The translations under genes and the position numbers were made by a program. 64,000 bases of DNA, taken from the IMG/VR virus record IMGVR_UViG_3300027917_000024, positions 1 through 64,000 of that record; one strand, given 5' to 3'. Shown here piece after piece: positions 22,389 to 28,944 of this stretch. The stretch comes from a virus. The notes under the pieces were generated by a model. That model made no database searches. It was not told the origin of the DNA and saw only the letters and a program-made list of their open reading frames with translations. Each line of letters begins with the position of its first letter. Positions within the stretch are counted from its first letter, which is position 1.

Positions 22389-22916
22389 TTACCTAGCCTT
22401 CCCCGGTTTCTTCCGTCTTTTTACTGGAACTCTCTTCATTTTCATCTTTGCCTCTCTCTCCAACCAATTATACATCATAAGACTGGTTCTGACACTGTAG
22501 AAGTTATCGAGCTTCTCCTTCTCGTATAGTACATCTTTGAACTCATCCGTCTCTCTAATAGCCTCAGCCTCTATTCCAATCTTTCTCATCTTCTTGTAAT
22601 TAAATCCTGATCGGACCCATTCCATAACATATGTCACATAAAACCCTACCGATCCTTGAGGCATCGTTTTTTGTTGTGCTACGTGAACAAGCTCATGATG
22701 TATAAGTAATGCCTGAAAATATCTATTACTAGAATCATAAACAGAATCATCGATAAGTATAAGATCTTCATGAAAAGTAATCCCTAAATGCCAAAACCAA
22801 GTAACCTTATAGAATTCTACTTCATCATATAACTCAACAGGCATAAATCCCCTAAATTCATGCCCGTACTTATCAAGATACTCCCTAATTCTTTCATCTG
22901 GGTACCATCTGTCCAT
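22389..22916 (-). CDS. HExxH metallopeptidase-like protein
   Basis: The product, about 175 residues, has LLIHHELVHVAQQ near residue 75, the HExxH zinc motif in the form typical of DUF4157-like gluzincins. GIEAEAIRETDEF follows, where E-x-x-A may supply the third ligand. The C-terminus is very basic. The start at 22916 is chosen over a GTG nine codons earlier. Proteolysis is inferred. Confidence 0.6.
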   Translation of the reverse strand: MDRWYPDERIREYLDKYGHEFRGFMPVELYDEVEFYKVTWFWHLGITFHEDLILIDDSVYDSSNRYFQALLIHHELVHVAQQKTMPQGSVGFYVTYVMEWVRSGFNYKKMRKIGIEAEAIRETDEFKDVLYEKEKLDNFYSVRTSLMMYNWLEREAKMKMKRVPVKRRKKPGKAR

Positions 22917-22987
22917 ATGTTTTGACCCCACTAGGCATATCACAATTGCTCAGAATGGGATCAGTTACTAGCCCCGTTAGTTGTTGT

Positions 22988-23061
22988 TGGGCGTGGTGGG
23001 AGTCGGACCCACAAAACCGGGAGCTTAAATCCCGTACCTATACCAATTCGGTTACACGCCC
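22988..23061 (-). tRNA. tRNA-Leu (UAA) with short variable loop
   Basis: Acceptor GGGCGTG/CACGCCC, anticodon stem CGGGA/TCCCG with loop TTTAAGC (UAA), A73. The variable loop is only 5 nt, whereas bacterial tRNA-Leu has a long arm. T-loop reads TCCGACT, an unusual C at 55. CCA not encoded. Confidence 0.75.
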
Positions 23062-23435
23062 TTCTTTTTCGTCTTCGTTTTCTCCACTGACAAAAACCCG
23101 AGTTCACTTAAATATTTAAAATCCCGTATACAAACTACTGGTGCGAATCTCTTTCTGTATTCATCTGTATCCTTAGGAATTGAATCTCCTTCCTTCATGC
23201 CTTCCATCTTAAGATCCGATATAATATGTAACCTAGCAGCTGCGGCGGCCCCATCTCCCCACATCTGTCTTACAATCTCAATCCCTTCCTTATTATGTAA
23301 TACGTCCCGGTGCATTGGATCGAAGCTACCATCAGCCAACCATGCATACTGATCAAGATATCGATGTACATGCTCATACGTCTCACCAAACTTCATTAGA
23401 CTCTCGGCCATATGCTCCGATAGTTTCATGGCCAT
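23052..23435 (-). CDS. Hypothetical protein ending in tRNA-Leu
   Basis: The 127-residue product (MAMKLSEHMAESLMKFGE...) is helical with VRQMWGDGAAAAARLHI and a Lys-rich end. Its ATG overlaps the TGA of the 33-residue gene (TGATG). Its TAA stop is tRNA-Leu(UAA) nucleotides 8-10. Function unknown. Confidence 0.6.
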   Translation of the reverse strand: MAMKLSEHMAESLMKFGETYEHVHRYLDQYAWLADGSFDPMHRDVLHNKEGIEIVRQMWGDGAAAAARLHIISDLKMEGMKEGDSIPKDTDEYRKRFAPVVCIRDFKYLSELGFLSVEKTKTKKKGV

Positions 23436-23536
23436 CAGTCCTTTGGGAACCGCAAATTAAATGGACGATCCTTCACCAGATTTGGAACCTCATCAAAATC
23501 CCGTTTACCAGCATCGCCCATCTTTTTTTCTTCCAT
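23435..23536 (-). CDS. 33-residue charged mini-protein
   Basis: The frame encodes MEEKKMGDAGKRDFDEVPN and ends RFPKD. GGGAG precedes the ATG and its TGA overlaps the ATG of the next gene. Role unknown. Confidence 0.5.
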   Translation of the reverse strand: MEEKKMGDAGKRDFDEVPNLVKDRPFNLRFPKD

Positions 23537-23556
23537 ACCTTTTCTCCCTATACGAT

Positions 23557-23667
23557 TTACCAACCAAACACCACCGCCACCATCTCTAATCGCACCTGCA
23601 GCAACAGGGCTTCCCAGGCTATACCGCTAGTCTGCTGAATCAGGTCAATCAATCGATCCGTCTCCAT
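23557..23667 (-). CDS. 36-residue hydrophobic mini-protein
   Basis: The frame encodes METDRLIDLIQQTSGIAW and a hydrophobic end (VAVVFGW). GGGGGG is 5 nt before the ATG. Similar short peptides occur in phage operons; role unknown. Confidence 0.5.
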   Translation of the reverse strand: METDRLIDLIQQTSGIAWEALLLQVRLEMVAVVFGW

Positions 23668-23697
23668 CACAACCCCCCTTTTTAGTCAAAGTGACTA

Positions 23698-23961
23698 CTA
23701 ATCACCCGTCTCCTTGCCTTCCAGGGCCTCACGGGCAGCAACAAAAATGCCTTCTTCGCCTGTATTGTCTCTTACGTATTCCAACGCTTCCCGCAGCCTG
23801 TCCCGTTCGGCCTCAAGTGCATTACTTTTGTCTATCGCCACGGCCATCGTTACGTCCTGTGTCCGTAGCTGTTCCTGCGCCTCGGCAAGGTCGGCCTCGG
23901 CCTTCTCTACTCTCTGTTGCCAGCTTTCAAGGGCTTTCCAGATGTGATCGTAGTCACTCAT
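23698..23961 (-). CDS. Coiled-coil protein
   Basis: The 87-residue protein is a predicted coiled coil (VEKAEADLAEAQEQLRTQ, ALEAERDRLREALEYV) with an acidic end. The ATG at 23961 has GGAGG upstream and overlaps the end of the preceding gene by 8 nt. Its AEADLAEAQ units resemble those of 24414-25133. Confidence 0.6.
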   Translation of the reverse strand: MSDYDHIWKALESWQQRVEKAEADLAEAQEQLRTQDVTMAVAIDKSNALEAERDRLREALEYVRDNTGEEGIFVAAREALEGKETGD

Positions 23962-24064
23962 CAGATCCTCCAATCTTCAATATCAACCAACCCAAAAACA
24001 CCCAATACCCGCAATAAGCGAGTACAAACGCCCACTCCCACAATCCGATTGACGGATCACTCAT
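23954..24064 (-). CDS. 36-residue single-pass membrane protein
   Basis: The frame encodes MSDPSIGLWEWAFVLAYCG and a second half that completes one hydrophobic helix, ending KIGGSDE. GGGGGTGAG is just upstream. The GGAGG of the next gene's ribosome site is read through as the last codons. Confidence 0.55.
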   Translation of the reverse strand: MSDPSIGLWEWAFVLAYCGYWVFLGWLILKIGGSDE

Positions 24065-24078
24065 GGCTCACCCCCATC

Positions 24079-24285
24079 TTATTTCAGCCATTTTGGTTTG
24101 TCGCATACATCGAAATAAATAGCATCGTCATCGTGAACTTCTTCAAGGCGGTTTTCCAAACGCTTGATATAGGCCAGGAGGTCGCTGGCCTTCCCCTGCT
24201 CGGGGACAAAGCTCAGCATCAGCTCGAGGCCCGTCATGGTCCGGCTTCCCAAATACTCCAGCTCCTCTTTAGTCGGTAGACTCAT
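24079..24285 (-). CDS. Hypothetical helical protein
   Basis: The 68-residue acidic product (MSLPTKEELEYLGSRTM...) is helical and ends DVCDKPKWLK. A G8 run precedes the start. Function unknown. Confidence 0.55.
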   Translation of the reverse strand: MSLPTKEELEYLGSRTMTGLELMLSFVPEQGKASDLLAYIKRLENRLEEVHDDDAIYFDVCDKPKWLK

Positions 24286-24413
24286 TTGTATCCCCCCCCT
24301 TTTTTTTGCTCATGACTACTCCTTTCCCTTAATCAGTTCTTCCTCCTCTTTGGTGAGGCTGAGATTCCTCTGTGTCAGCTTGCTTGGTTCCACTCTTCTC
24401 GGGGTTCCGTTTT

Positions 24414-25133
24414 TCAGGTTGGTAAAAGAAGGATTCGCCTAAGTGTGGCAAGCTCGGCCTCAAGCAGAAGAATTTTGTTTATCGCTTGTATGTGATCCTC
24501 TCTTGCGGCACTTGTCTCGGCCTCGGCCTTCTCTAGTTTCCCAAGCAACTCCTCGGCCTGGGCCTTGTAGTAGTCCCGCTCTGCCCGTAGACAACCGATT
24601 TCCTCATAGAATGCATCTGCTTGTCGGTCAAATTCCTTGGCATCTGCTTTCCAACCGGCAAGCTCGGCCTTAATTCGCCGTATTTCTTTTGCATCTGATA
24701 GACTCGGTTCCCCCGTATCTCGACACTGCCTATCGTCTCCAATGGCGTTGCCAATGCCATCACGATAATGCTTGAGGCGTTGCTGCGCCTCGGCAAGCTC
24801 GGCCTCGGTTTTCTCCCATCCATCCCATGCGCTTTCTAGCCATTCCTCAAAGAATTTACATTCCCGTTTCGCCTCGGCAAGCTCGGCCTTGCGTTGGTCG
24901 TTTTCTCCGTCATAGATCACAATTTGCTCTCCAAGAAGTTTGACGTTATCCCGCATCTCGACAAGCTCGGCCTCAAGCAGAAGAATTTTGTTTATCGCTT
25001 GTATGTGATCCTCTCTTGCGGCACTTGTCTCGGCCTCGGCCTTCTGTGCTCTCTGTCGCCACTTTACGGTTTCTTTGATCGGTGGTGCCCCGCAATGTTC
25101 ACAATGTGGCATGAGTCTATCGGATTCCGTCAC
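24414..25133 (-). CDS. Long coiled-coil protein with internal duplication
   Basis: The 239-residue protein has an N-terminal CEHCG and then continuous coiled coil with KAELAEAK and EAELAEAQ units. A perfect 84-bp repeat (24449-24532 and 24962-25045) encodes EAETSAAREDHIQAINKILL twice. The GTG start overlaps the stop of the upstream gene (GTGA). After the second repeat the frame ends abruptly (RRILLLPT), while another frame continues with coding-like sequence, so the 3' end may be rearranged. Confidence 0.6.
   Translation of the reverse strand: MTESDRLMPHCEHCGAPPIKETVKWRQRAQKAEAETSAAREDHIQAINKILLLEAELVEMRDNVKLLGEQIVIYDGENDQRKAELAEAKRECKFFEEWLESAWDGWEKTEAELAEAQQRLKHYRDGIGNAIGDDRQCRDTGEPSLSDAKEIRRIKAELAGWKADAKEFDRQADAFYEEIGCLRAERDYYKAQAEELLGKLEKAEAETSAAREDHIQAINKILLLEAELATLRRILLLPT
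24449..24532. repeat. 84-bp perfect direct repeat, copy 1
   Basis: Identical to 24962-25045 over 84 bp; both copies lie in frame in the coiled-coil gene, 171 codons apart. Confidence 0.9.
24962..25045. repeat. 84-bp perfect direct repeat, copy 2
   Basis: Identical to 24449-24532. It encodes the N-terminal coiled-coil copy of the 24414-25133 product. Confidence 0.9.
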
Positions 25134-25354
25134 GGCTCACCCCTTTCCAATCTGTAACACGGACCAATATACTCAGCCATCAATAGATTTGTTCCAAAAA
25201 TTTGCTCTATCTCGGCAAACGATTCAGCCGCAACATATACTATCTCATCATCACACTTAGCATATTTACCATTAGCAAATTGAGTGGTTGTTTTTAGGGC
25301 ATTGGTGGTTTTTACCCGTACTTTGTAGCAAAAGTGTGACACAATCTTACTCAT
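25130..25354 (-). CDS. Hypothetical protein
   Basis: The 74-residue product (MSKIVSHFCYKVRVKTTNA...) is beta-rich with IVYVAAESFAEIEQIFG. Its TGA overlaps the GTG of the coiled-coil gene. GGGAGG precedes the ATG. Function unknown. Confidence 0.6.
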   Translation of the reverse strand: MSKIVSHFCYKVRVKTTNALKTTTQFANGKYAKCDDEIVYVAAESFAEIEQIFGTNLLMAEYIGPCYRLERGEP

Positions 25355-25400
25355 ATTCCTCCCTTGTATCCTTCAGCTCAATCAAAAGTGCTATTGCTAC

Positions 25401-25604
25401 CTACGCCGTAGCCTCCTTGAGCTTCTTTTTATAAGCTACCTCCGCCCTAGAAATCTCTGCCAGTACCCACCAGCTCCGATACATGTCATTCCACTTCTCA
25501 GGGCTCTTTCGCATATCCTCTGCTAAATCTTTGAGGAACTTTTTGAACTCAATCGGGTCATAAATCCAGCTCTTTTGATCCAGATCCAAAAACGGTAGTA
25601 TCAC
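25401..25604 (-). CDS. Hypothetical helical protein
   Basis: The 67-residue product (MILPFLDLDQKSWIYDPIE...) is helical and rich in Lys/Glu. GGAGG precedes the ATG. It is divergent from the plus-strand gene at 25713. Function unknown. Confidence 0.55.
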   Translation of the reverse strand: MILPFLDLDQKSWIYDPIEFKKFLKDLAEDMRKSPEKWNDMYRSWWVLAEISRAEVAYKKKLKEATA

Positions 25605-25637
25605 GATCTACCTCCTCCAAAATAAGTTAATTTTTTC

Positions 25638-25666
25638 TTGACTTTCTATTTTTCTTTTGATAACGT
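25638..25666 (+). promoter_or_regulatory. Candidate rightward promoter
   Basis: TTGACT (25638-25643), 17-nt T-rich spacer ending TTGA, TAACGT (25661-25666). It would serve the lone plus-strand gene at 25713. Confidence 0.55.
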
Positions 25667-25712
25667 AATTTCTAATAACAACCCAAAACTTAGAAAACTG
25701 AAAGGATATATC

Positions 25713-26021
25713 ATGCCTAAAAAACCTCGTAAAATAAGAAAGCCACAACCGAAACCATCTACCGCAATCCTAATCAAGAAAGACAACAATACCATCCGAA
25801 TACGTCACCAGCGATTTGATGGGTTCGACATCTATACAGCAGAAACAGTAAACGAGAAATTACTTTTTCATAAACCAGAAGATAAGCACATAATATTTGC
25901 CGATACATTCAAATTCCTCGGATCAAAGGAGAATCTGTGGCTGTGCGAAGATGTTACAAACGGTACAATCCACATCGCCCCCTTTGACCGGTTTGCTCAG
26001 TTAGATATGAATAAGACCTAA
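25713..26021 (+). CDS. Lone plus-strand hypothetical protein
   Basis: The 102-residue product (MPKKPRKIRKPQPKPSTAI...) has a basic Pro-rich N-terminus and a beta-rich remainder (NTIRIRHQRFDGFDIYT, ENLWLCEDVTNGTIHI). AAAGGA precedes the ATG at 25713. It is the only convincing plus-strand gene before 28128 and has its own promoter. Function unknown. Confidence 0.65.
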   Translation: MPKKPRKIRKPQPKPSTAILIKKDNNTIRIRHQRFDGFDIYTAETVNEKLLFHKPEDKHIIFADTFKFLGSKENLWLCEDVTNGTIHIAPFDRFAQLDMNKT

Positions 26022-26045
26022 TAATTTTATTTACATCTCCGATCA

Positions 26046-26399
26046 TTACAGATCCTCGTTCAGGTACTGGATAATATAGTTCCCCTGTACATCTTTTATA
26101 GAAGTTTTAGGAATATCATCTATATCCTTAAACCTCACCAATGCCAATCCAGCCGTCCCATTGAAGTCGTGGATCAATAAAATACAGAGGAGATATTCAG
26201 CAGTACAAGTATCTCCTTTCAAGCTATATGTTATACTTTCGTATAATTCCTCATAAGAATCTAAGATTATGGGACCGTACCATTTCAAAGCACACACTCG
26301 ATTACACGTACCTGTAACTGAATCTTCTGTAATACCAAGATCCTTCACACCTAAACATCCTACAAAACCCAACAGCAAAACAATCACAAGGTATCGCAT
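26046..26399 (-). CDS. Lipoprotein, paralogue of 26411-26794
   Basis: The 117-residue product has a signal peptide with lipobox (VIVLLLGFVGC). It shares LKWYGPIILDSYEEL, LLCILLIHDFNGT, VRFKDIDDIPKTS and the end NYIIQYLNEDL with the neighbouring gene, so the two are a tandem duplication. GGGGG precedes the ATG at 26399. A surface role such as superinfection exclusion is a guess. Confidence 0.7.
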   Translation of the reverse strand: MRYLVIVLLLGFVGCLGVKDLGITEDSVTGTCNRVCALKWYGPIILDSYEELYESITYSLKGDTCTAEYLLCILLIHDFNGTAGLALVRFKDIDDIPKTSIKDVQGNYIIQYLNEDL

Positions 26400-26410
26400 T
26401 GTACCCCCAT

Positions 26411-26794
26411 TCACAGATCCTCATTCAGATATTGAATAATACAATTCCCATACTCATCATTAAGAGACGTTCTAGGAATATCATTTACTGTATTGAACCT
26501 CACTACTTCCATCTCAATAGTCCCATTAGTATCGTATGTCAGCCAAATACAAAGTAGATCAGGAGCGACACAAGTATTAGGATCGTGTTGGATCAGCAGT
26601 GTGGTTATCAAGTCTTCATAACTCTCAAAAACAACACAACCGTACCATTCAATGCGGCACAACGACTTGAACTCGGATTCCTTAATACTTGGGTTCTTTA
26701 TGACAGGACAACCCAAAACACCCAAGAGCAAACATAGGACTATTTGAATGATTATAGCAATGCTAACAAAGCCTTTCTTATTTTCTTTTCCCAT
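26411..26794 (-). CDS. Lipoprotein, paralogue of 26046-26399
   Basis: The 127-residue product has a signal peptide ending LLLGVLGC, then IEWYGCVVFESYEDL, LLCIWLTYDTNGT, VRFNTVNDIPRTS and CIIQYLNEDL matching its neighbour. GGGGAGG precedes the ATG at 26794. It is first in the transcript from 26822-26850. Confidence 0.7.
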   Translation of the reverse strand: MGKENKKGFVSIAIIIQIVLCLLLGVLGCPVIKNPSIKESEFKSLCRIEWYGCVVFESYEDLITTLLIQHDPNTCVAPDLLCIWLTYDTNGTIEMEVVRFNTVNDIPRTSLNDEYGNCIIQYLNEDL

Positions 26795-26821
26795 AAAATA
26801 CCTCCCCACCTGTTTATCTTA

Positions 26822-26850
26822 TACATAAACCCATAGCACCCATTTGTCAA
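26822..26850 (-). promoter_or_regulatory. Sigma70-type promoter
   Basis: TTGACA (26845-26850), 17-nt spacer, TATGTA (26822-26827), on the minus strand ahead of the lipoprotein pair. The TGTGG extension is absent here (GGGTT instead). Confidence 0.75.
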
Positions 26851-26901
26851 GAAAAAAATAAAAATTATTTTGGGACGAAATTTATAACAGTATTCTGAAT
26901 A

Positions 26902-27120
26902 TTAGTTAATTGCCGTGACACCCCTTGAAAGTGAGCCACTATCAACGTCCTCAAGTATGAGCCGTTCTATCTGCCCAATATTCAGATCTATGAAAAGCCC
27001 ATCAAGGAGTTTCCGCACTTCCAGACAGGTAGGACAAAGGATCACTCCCTTATAGTAGGGATCCTCATGTAGTTCGAGGATGAAAGGCTTTAAGCACTGA
27101 TTACAACGAATCTCAGTCAT
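26902..27120 (-). CDS. Small zinc-ribbon protein
   Basis: The 72-residue protein has RCNQCLKPF and ILCPTCLEV, a CxxC-(x22)-CxxC ribbon, then a helical C-terminus. GGAGG precedes the ATG. It is the first gene of the leftward block below the promoter at 27438-27467. Confidence 0.7.
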   Translation of the reverse strand: MTEIRCNQCLKPFILELHEDPYYKGVILCPTCLEVRKLLDGLFIDLNIGQIERLILEDVDSGSLSRGVTAIN

Positions 27121-27437
27121 TCACACCTCCTCTAAGCATGTTATAGATTACTCCTTATATTATAAAAAATTAAAAGTCATTTCGCAATCCTTTTCTGATA
27201 GACCCAAATTCCTATTTTCTACACCTCTAAAAACATAATAGATACAAATAGTTATAAGTATCATCTCCACGAAACCCAATAAAGACAGTGGTAAAAAAAA
27301 TCATTAGCAGAATCAACTAGTTACAGCGACCTTGAAAAAATGAAGACCACCCCGATTTTGGGGGATTCAAAACACAAGCAAATTCAGCCATAAAATTAAC
27401 AAATACAACTAGTTACAAATTTTAGTAACTCACCTAC

Positions 27438-27467
27438 TTTATACCACAAGAGCTAACATACTGTCAG
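27438..27467 (-). promoter_or_regulatory. Leftward promoter
   Basis: CTGACA (27462-27467), 18-nt spacer ending CTTGTGG, TATAAA (27438-27443). It shares the TGTGG extension of the other leftward promoters and faces the zinc-ribbon gene. Confidence 0.7.
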
Positions 27468-27481
27468 ATTAGCTACTTTCC

Positions 27482-27510
27482 TTGACATACACTCAAATTT
27501 TATTTAGATC
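27482..27510 (+). promoter_or_regulatory. Candidate rightward promoter, weak -10
   Basis: TTGACA (27482-27487), 17-nt spacer, TAGATC (27505-27510). Confidence 0.35.
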
Positions 27511-27582
27511 CTTTTATATTTTATTTTTCATAACTTATCTCTTTTCCAGTATCTTTAACTTATCGTTACACTAATTTTTTGC

Positions 27583-27611
27583 TTGACACGATAGTCCTAT
27601 TTCAATTATTA
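27583..27611 (+). promoter_or_regulatory. Candidate rightward promoter
   Basis: TTGACA (27583-27588), 17-nt spacer, TTATTA (27606-27611). A perfect TATAAT lies at 27614-27619 but at the wrong spacing. Confidence 0.4.
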
Positions 27612-27867
27612 CATATAATTGACTACGGGGTGGGGGAAGATGCTCGGCTAGCAAGCGGTGCTTGCACCTCGCACTTCCGGTTTAGTTCTTACTCTGGTTT
27701 TAGATCCAGTCTTCTCACTAAGTTCCTCATTGAGTTTCTATTTCTTCTTCTTATCATACTTCTAAGATTCCATCAAGAAAATAAATAGAAAAAAACTGAG
27801 AATTGAGGTTAGGTTGTAATTATTCACCGAGTATCTTCAGGGGGGGTGATTTAGGATTTTTAATGGA

Positions 27868-27918
27868 GAGGTGTGGCTTTCATCCGAGAAGCCCATCCAT
27901 CAGGTATGTCCACCCCTC
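27868..27918 (+). ncRNA. Candidate folded RNA element
   Basis: GAGGTGTGG (27868-27876) and CCACCCCTC (27910-27918) can pair at 8 of 9 positions, enclosing an inner GGCTT/AAGCC hairpin. It lies in the presumed 5' leader of the rightward block. Support is complementarity only. Confidence 0.3.
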
Positions 27919-28069
27919 AAGAGTTAAGACTTTAATTTATCAGTGACATCTTACCAGGAAATACTTTTACAGAATAGATGTGACGAGAAGCTCCCGCCTT
28001 CAAGTAATACTTTAACTTCCCGCCATAACTCACTTTTTACCTTAACCTTCTTAAAAAAAATAAAAAATA

Positions 28070-28116
28070 TTCAACTTTTATTAAAAAAAGTCTCTGCTCG
28101 TGCATCTTTTTAATAG
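28070..28116 (+). promoter_or_regulatory. Shared upstream element, copy 1
   Basis: The sequence TTCAACTTTT, an A-rich centre, then CTC(G/A)TGCATCTTT and TAATA recurs at 44433-44480 with one-base length difference. Both copies lie just before the ribosome site of the first gene in a run. It may be a phage-specific promoter or a regulator site. Confidence 0.55.
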
Positions 28117-28127
28117 GAAGGGAACCT

Positions 28128-28478
28128 ATGAATCAGCTCCTCAGCACAATTTTAAACTTGATTGAGAGTACTGTCCTTGAATATGAGCTCTTGAAAGAAG
28201 AGACAGTCGATGGATTTCCGGTCATGGCCATCCGATGTAATATTCGTAAGCCAGACCTTTCCAGCGAGAATCAGTACTTTATAGCCATACAAGATATTAC
28301 CGGCCCACACTGCGTCGATTGGTTTGCCCATAAGGATCAGACAGATGATAGGTTAGCGATCTGGAAAAAGTTACTTGGACGTGGGAACAGAGACATTATC
28401 GAGTATAGTTTCCCAGGTATTTTCCCAACAAGGAAGTATACCCTTAAGGAGAGTAATAAGAGGAGCAAGAATGATTAA
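28128..28478 (+). CDS. Hypothetical protein
   Basis: The 116-residue product (MNQLLSTILNLIESTVLEY...) has a beta-rich centre (YFIAIQDITGPHCVDW) and a basic tail. It is the first gene of the rightward block, after GGAAGGGAACCT. Function unknown. Confidence 0.65.
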   Translation: MNQLLSTILNLIESTVLEYELLKEETVDGFPVMAIRCNIRKPDLSSENQYFIAIQDITGPHCVDWFAHKDQTDDRLAIWKKLLGRGNRDIIEYSFPGIFPTRKYTLKESNKRSKND

Positions 28479-28944
28479 AAGAGATACTCAATTTACAGAG
28501 GCAATACCTATCATGTCCTTCTACTTTGGCCCAGTGAATGTTGGGTGGATTTACATTGAACCACCACATTTTGAGATTCGTACCTTCAAACGGGATACTA
28601 TAGATTTTGATACCCTTGTTGATTATTACCCAGATATTGTCCTCGTAAATCTACACATGAAATTTATACGGGCACATTTTGCAGATTCCTATATTTTAAG
28701 GATTCATTCAAAAGATGTAAAAGAAATGTTCAAAACAACACCCACCTCCTTTGAATCTTACAAGGTATACTTTGAAAAGATCATCAATTCACTCTCTACA
28801 AGCACAGCCGAACCTAGTTACAAATGCCCATTCTCTTTCTCACCAACAGAATTAAAAAGCTTGAAGCAATTGGTGTATACTCTTCACCTTTTAGAGATGG
28901 ATAAATATATTACTCACCCACTTCTTACTGAAGAGGATGTATAA
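28471..28944 (+). CDS. Hypothetical protein
   Basis: The 157-residue product (MIKRDTQFTEAIPIMSFYF...) is mixed alpha/beta with FGPVNVGWIYIEPPHFEIR and a helical C-terminus. The ATG at 28471 has GAGGAG upstream and overlaps the end of the previous gene by 8 nt. It abuts the thymidylate-synthase-like gene and may act with it. Function unknown. Confidence 0.6.
   Translation: MIKRDTQFTEAIPIMSFYFGPVNVGWIYIEPPHFEIRTFKRDTIDFDTLVDYYPDIVLVNLHMKFIRAHFADSYILRIHSKDVKEMFKTTPTSFESYKVYFEKIINSLSTSTAEPSYKCPFSFSPTELKSLKQLVYTLHLLEMDKYITHPLLTEEDV

Larger units (their letters stand above)
27121..28127. other. Divergent non-coding control region
   Basis: About 1 kb separates the leftward and rightward blocks. 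It holds a leftward promoter, two candidate rightward promoters, a 12-bp repeat caactagttaca at 27314-27325 and 27406-27417, hairpin-capable CCCCGATTTTGGGG near 27352 and GCAAGC-GGT-GCTTGC near 27651, a candidate folded RNA at 27868-27918 and a shared element at 28070. A 69-codon plus-strand frame (27579-27788) lacks a ribosome site. It could also hold an origin, but nothing proves it. Confidence 0.6.

Noticed and set aside
24286-24413. Small genes (14 and about 25 codons) on the minus strand
   Set aside because: The 25-codon frame (ending LIKGKE) has only a weak GTG start and may be the displaced end of the coiled-coil gene; the 14-codon frame ends inside the next gene. Neither is firm enough.
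27314-27417. 12-bp repeats caactagttaca as an iteron origin
   Set aside because: Only two copies 92 bp apart; too few to call an origin.
27579-27788. Plus-strand 69-codon frame with hydrophobic end in the divergent control region
   Set aside because: No ribosome site, overlaps candidate promoter elements, and composition looks non-coding.
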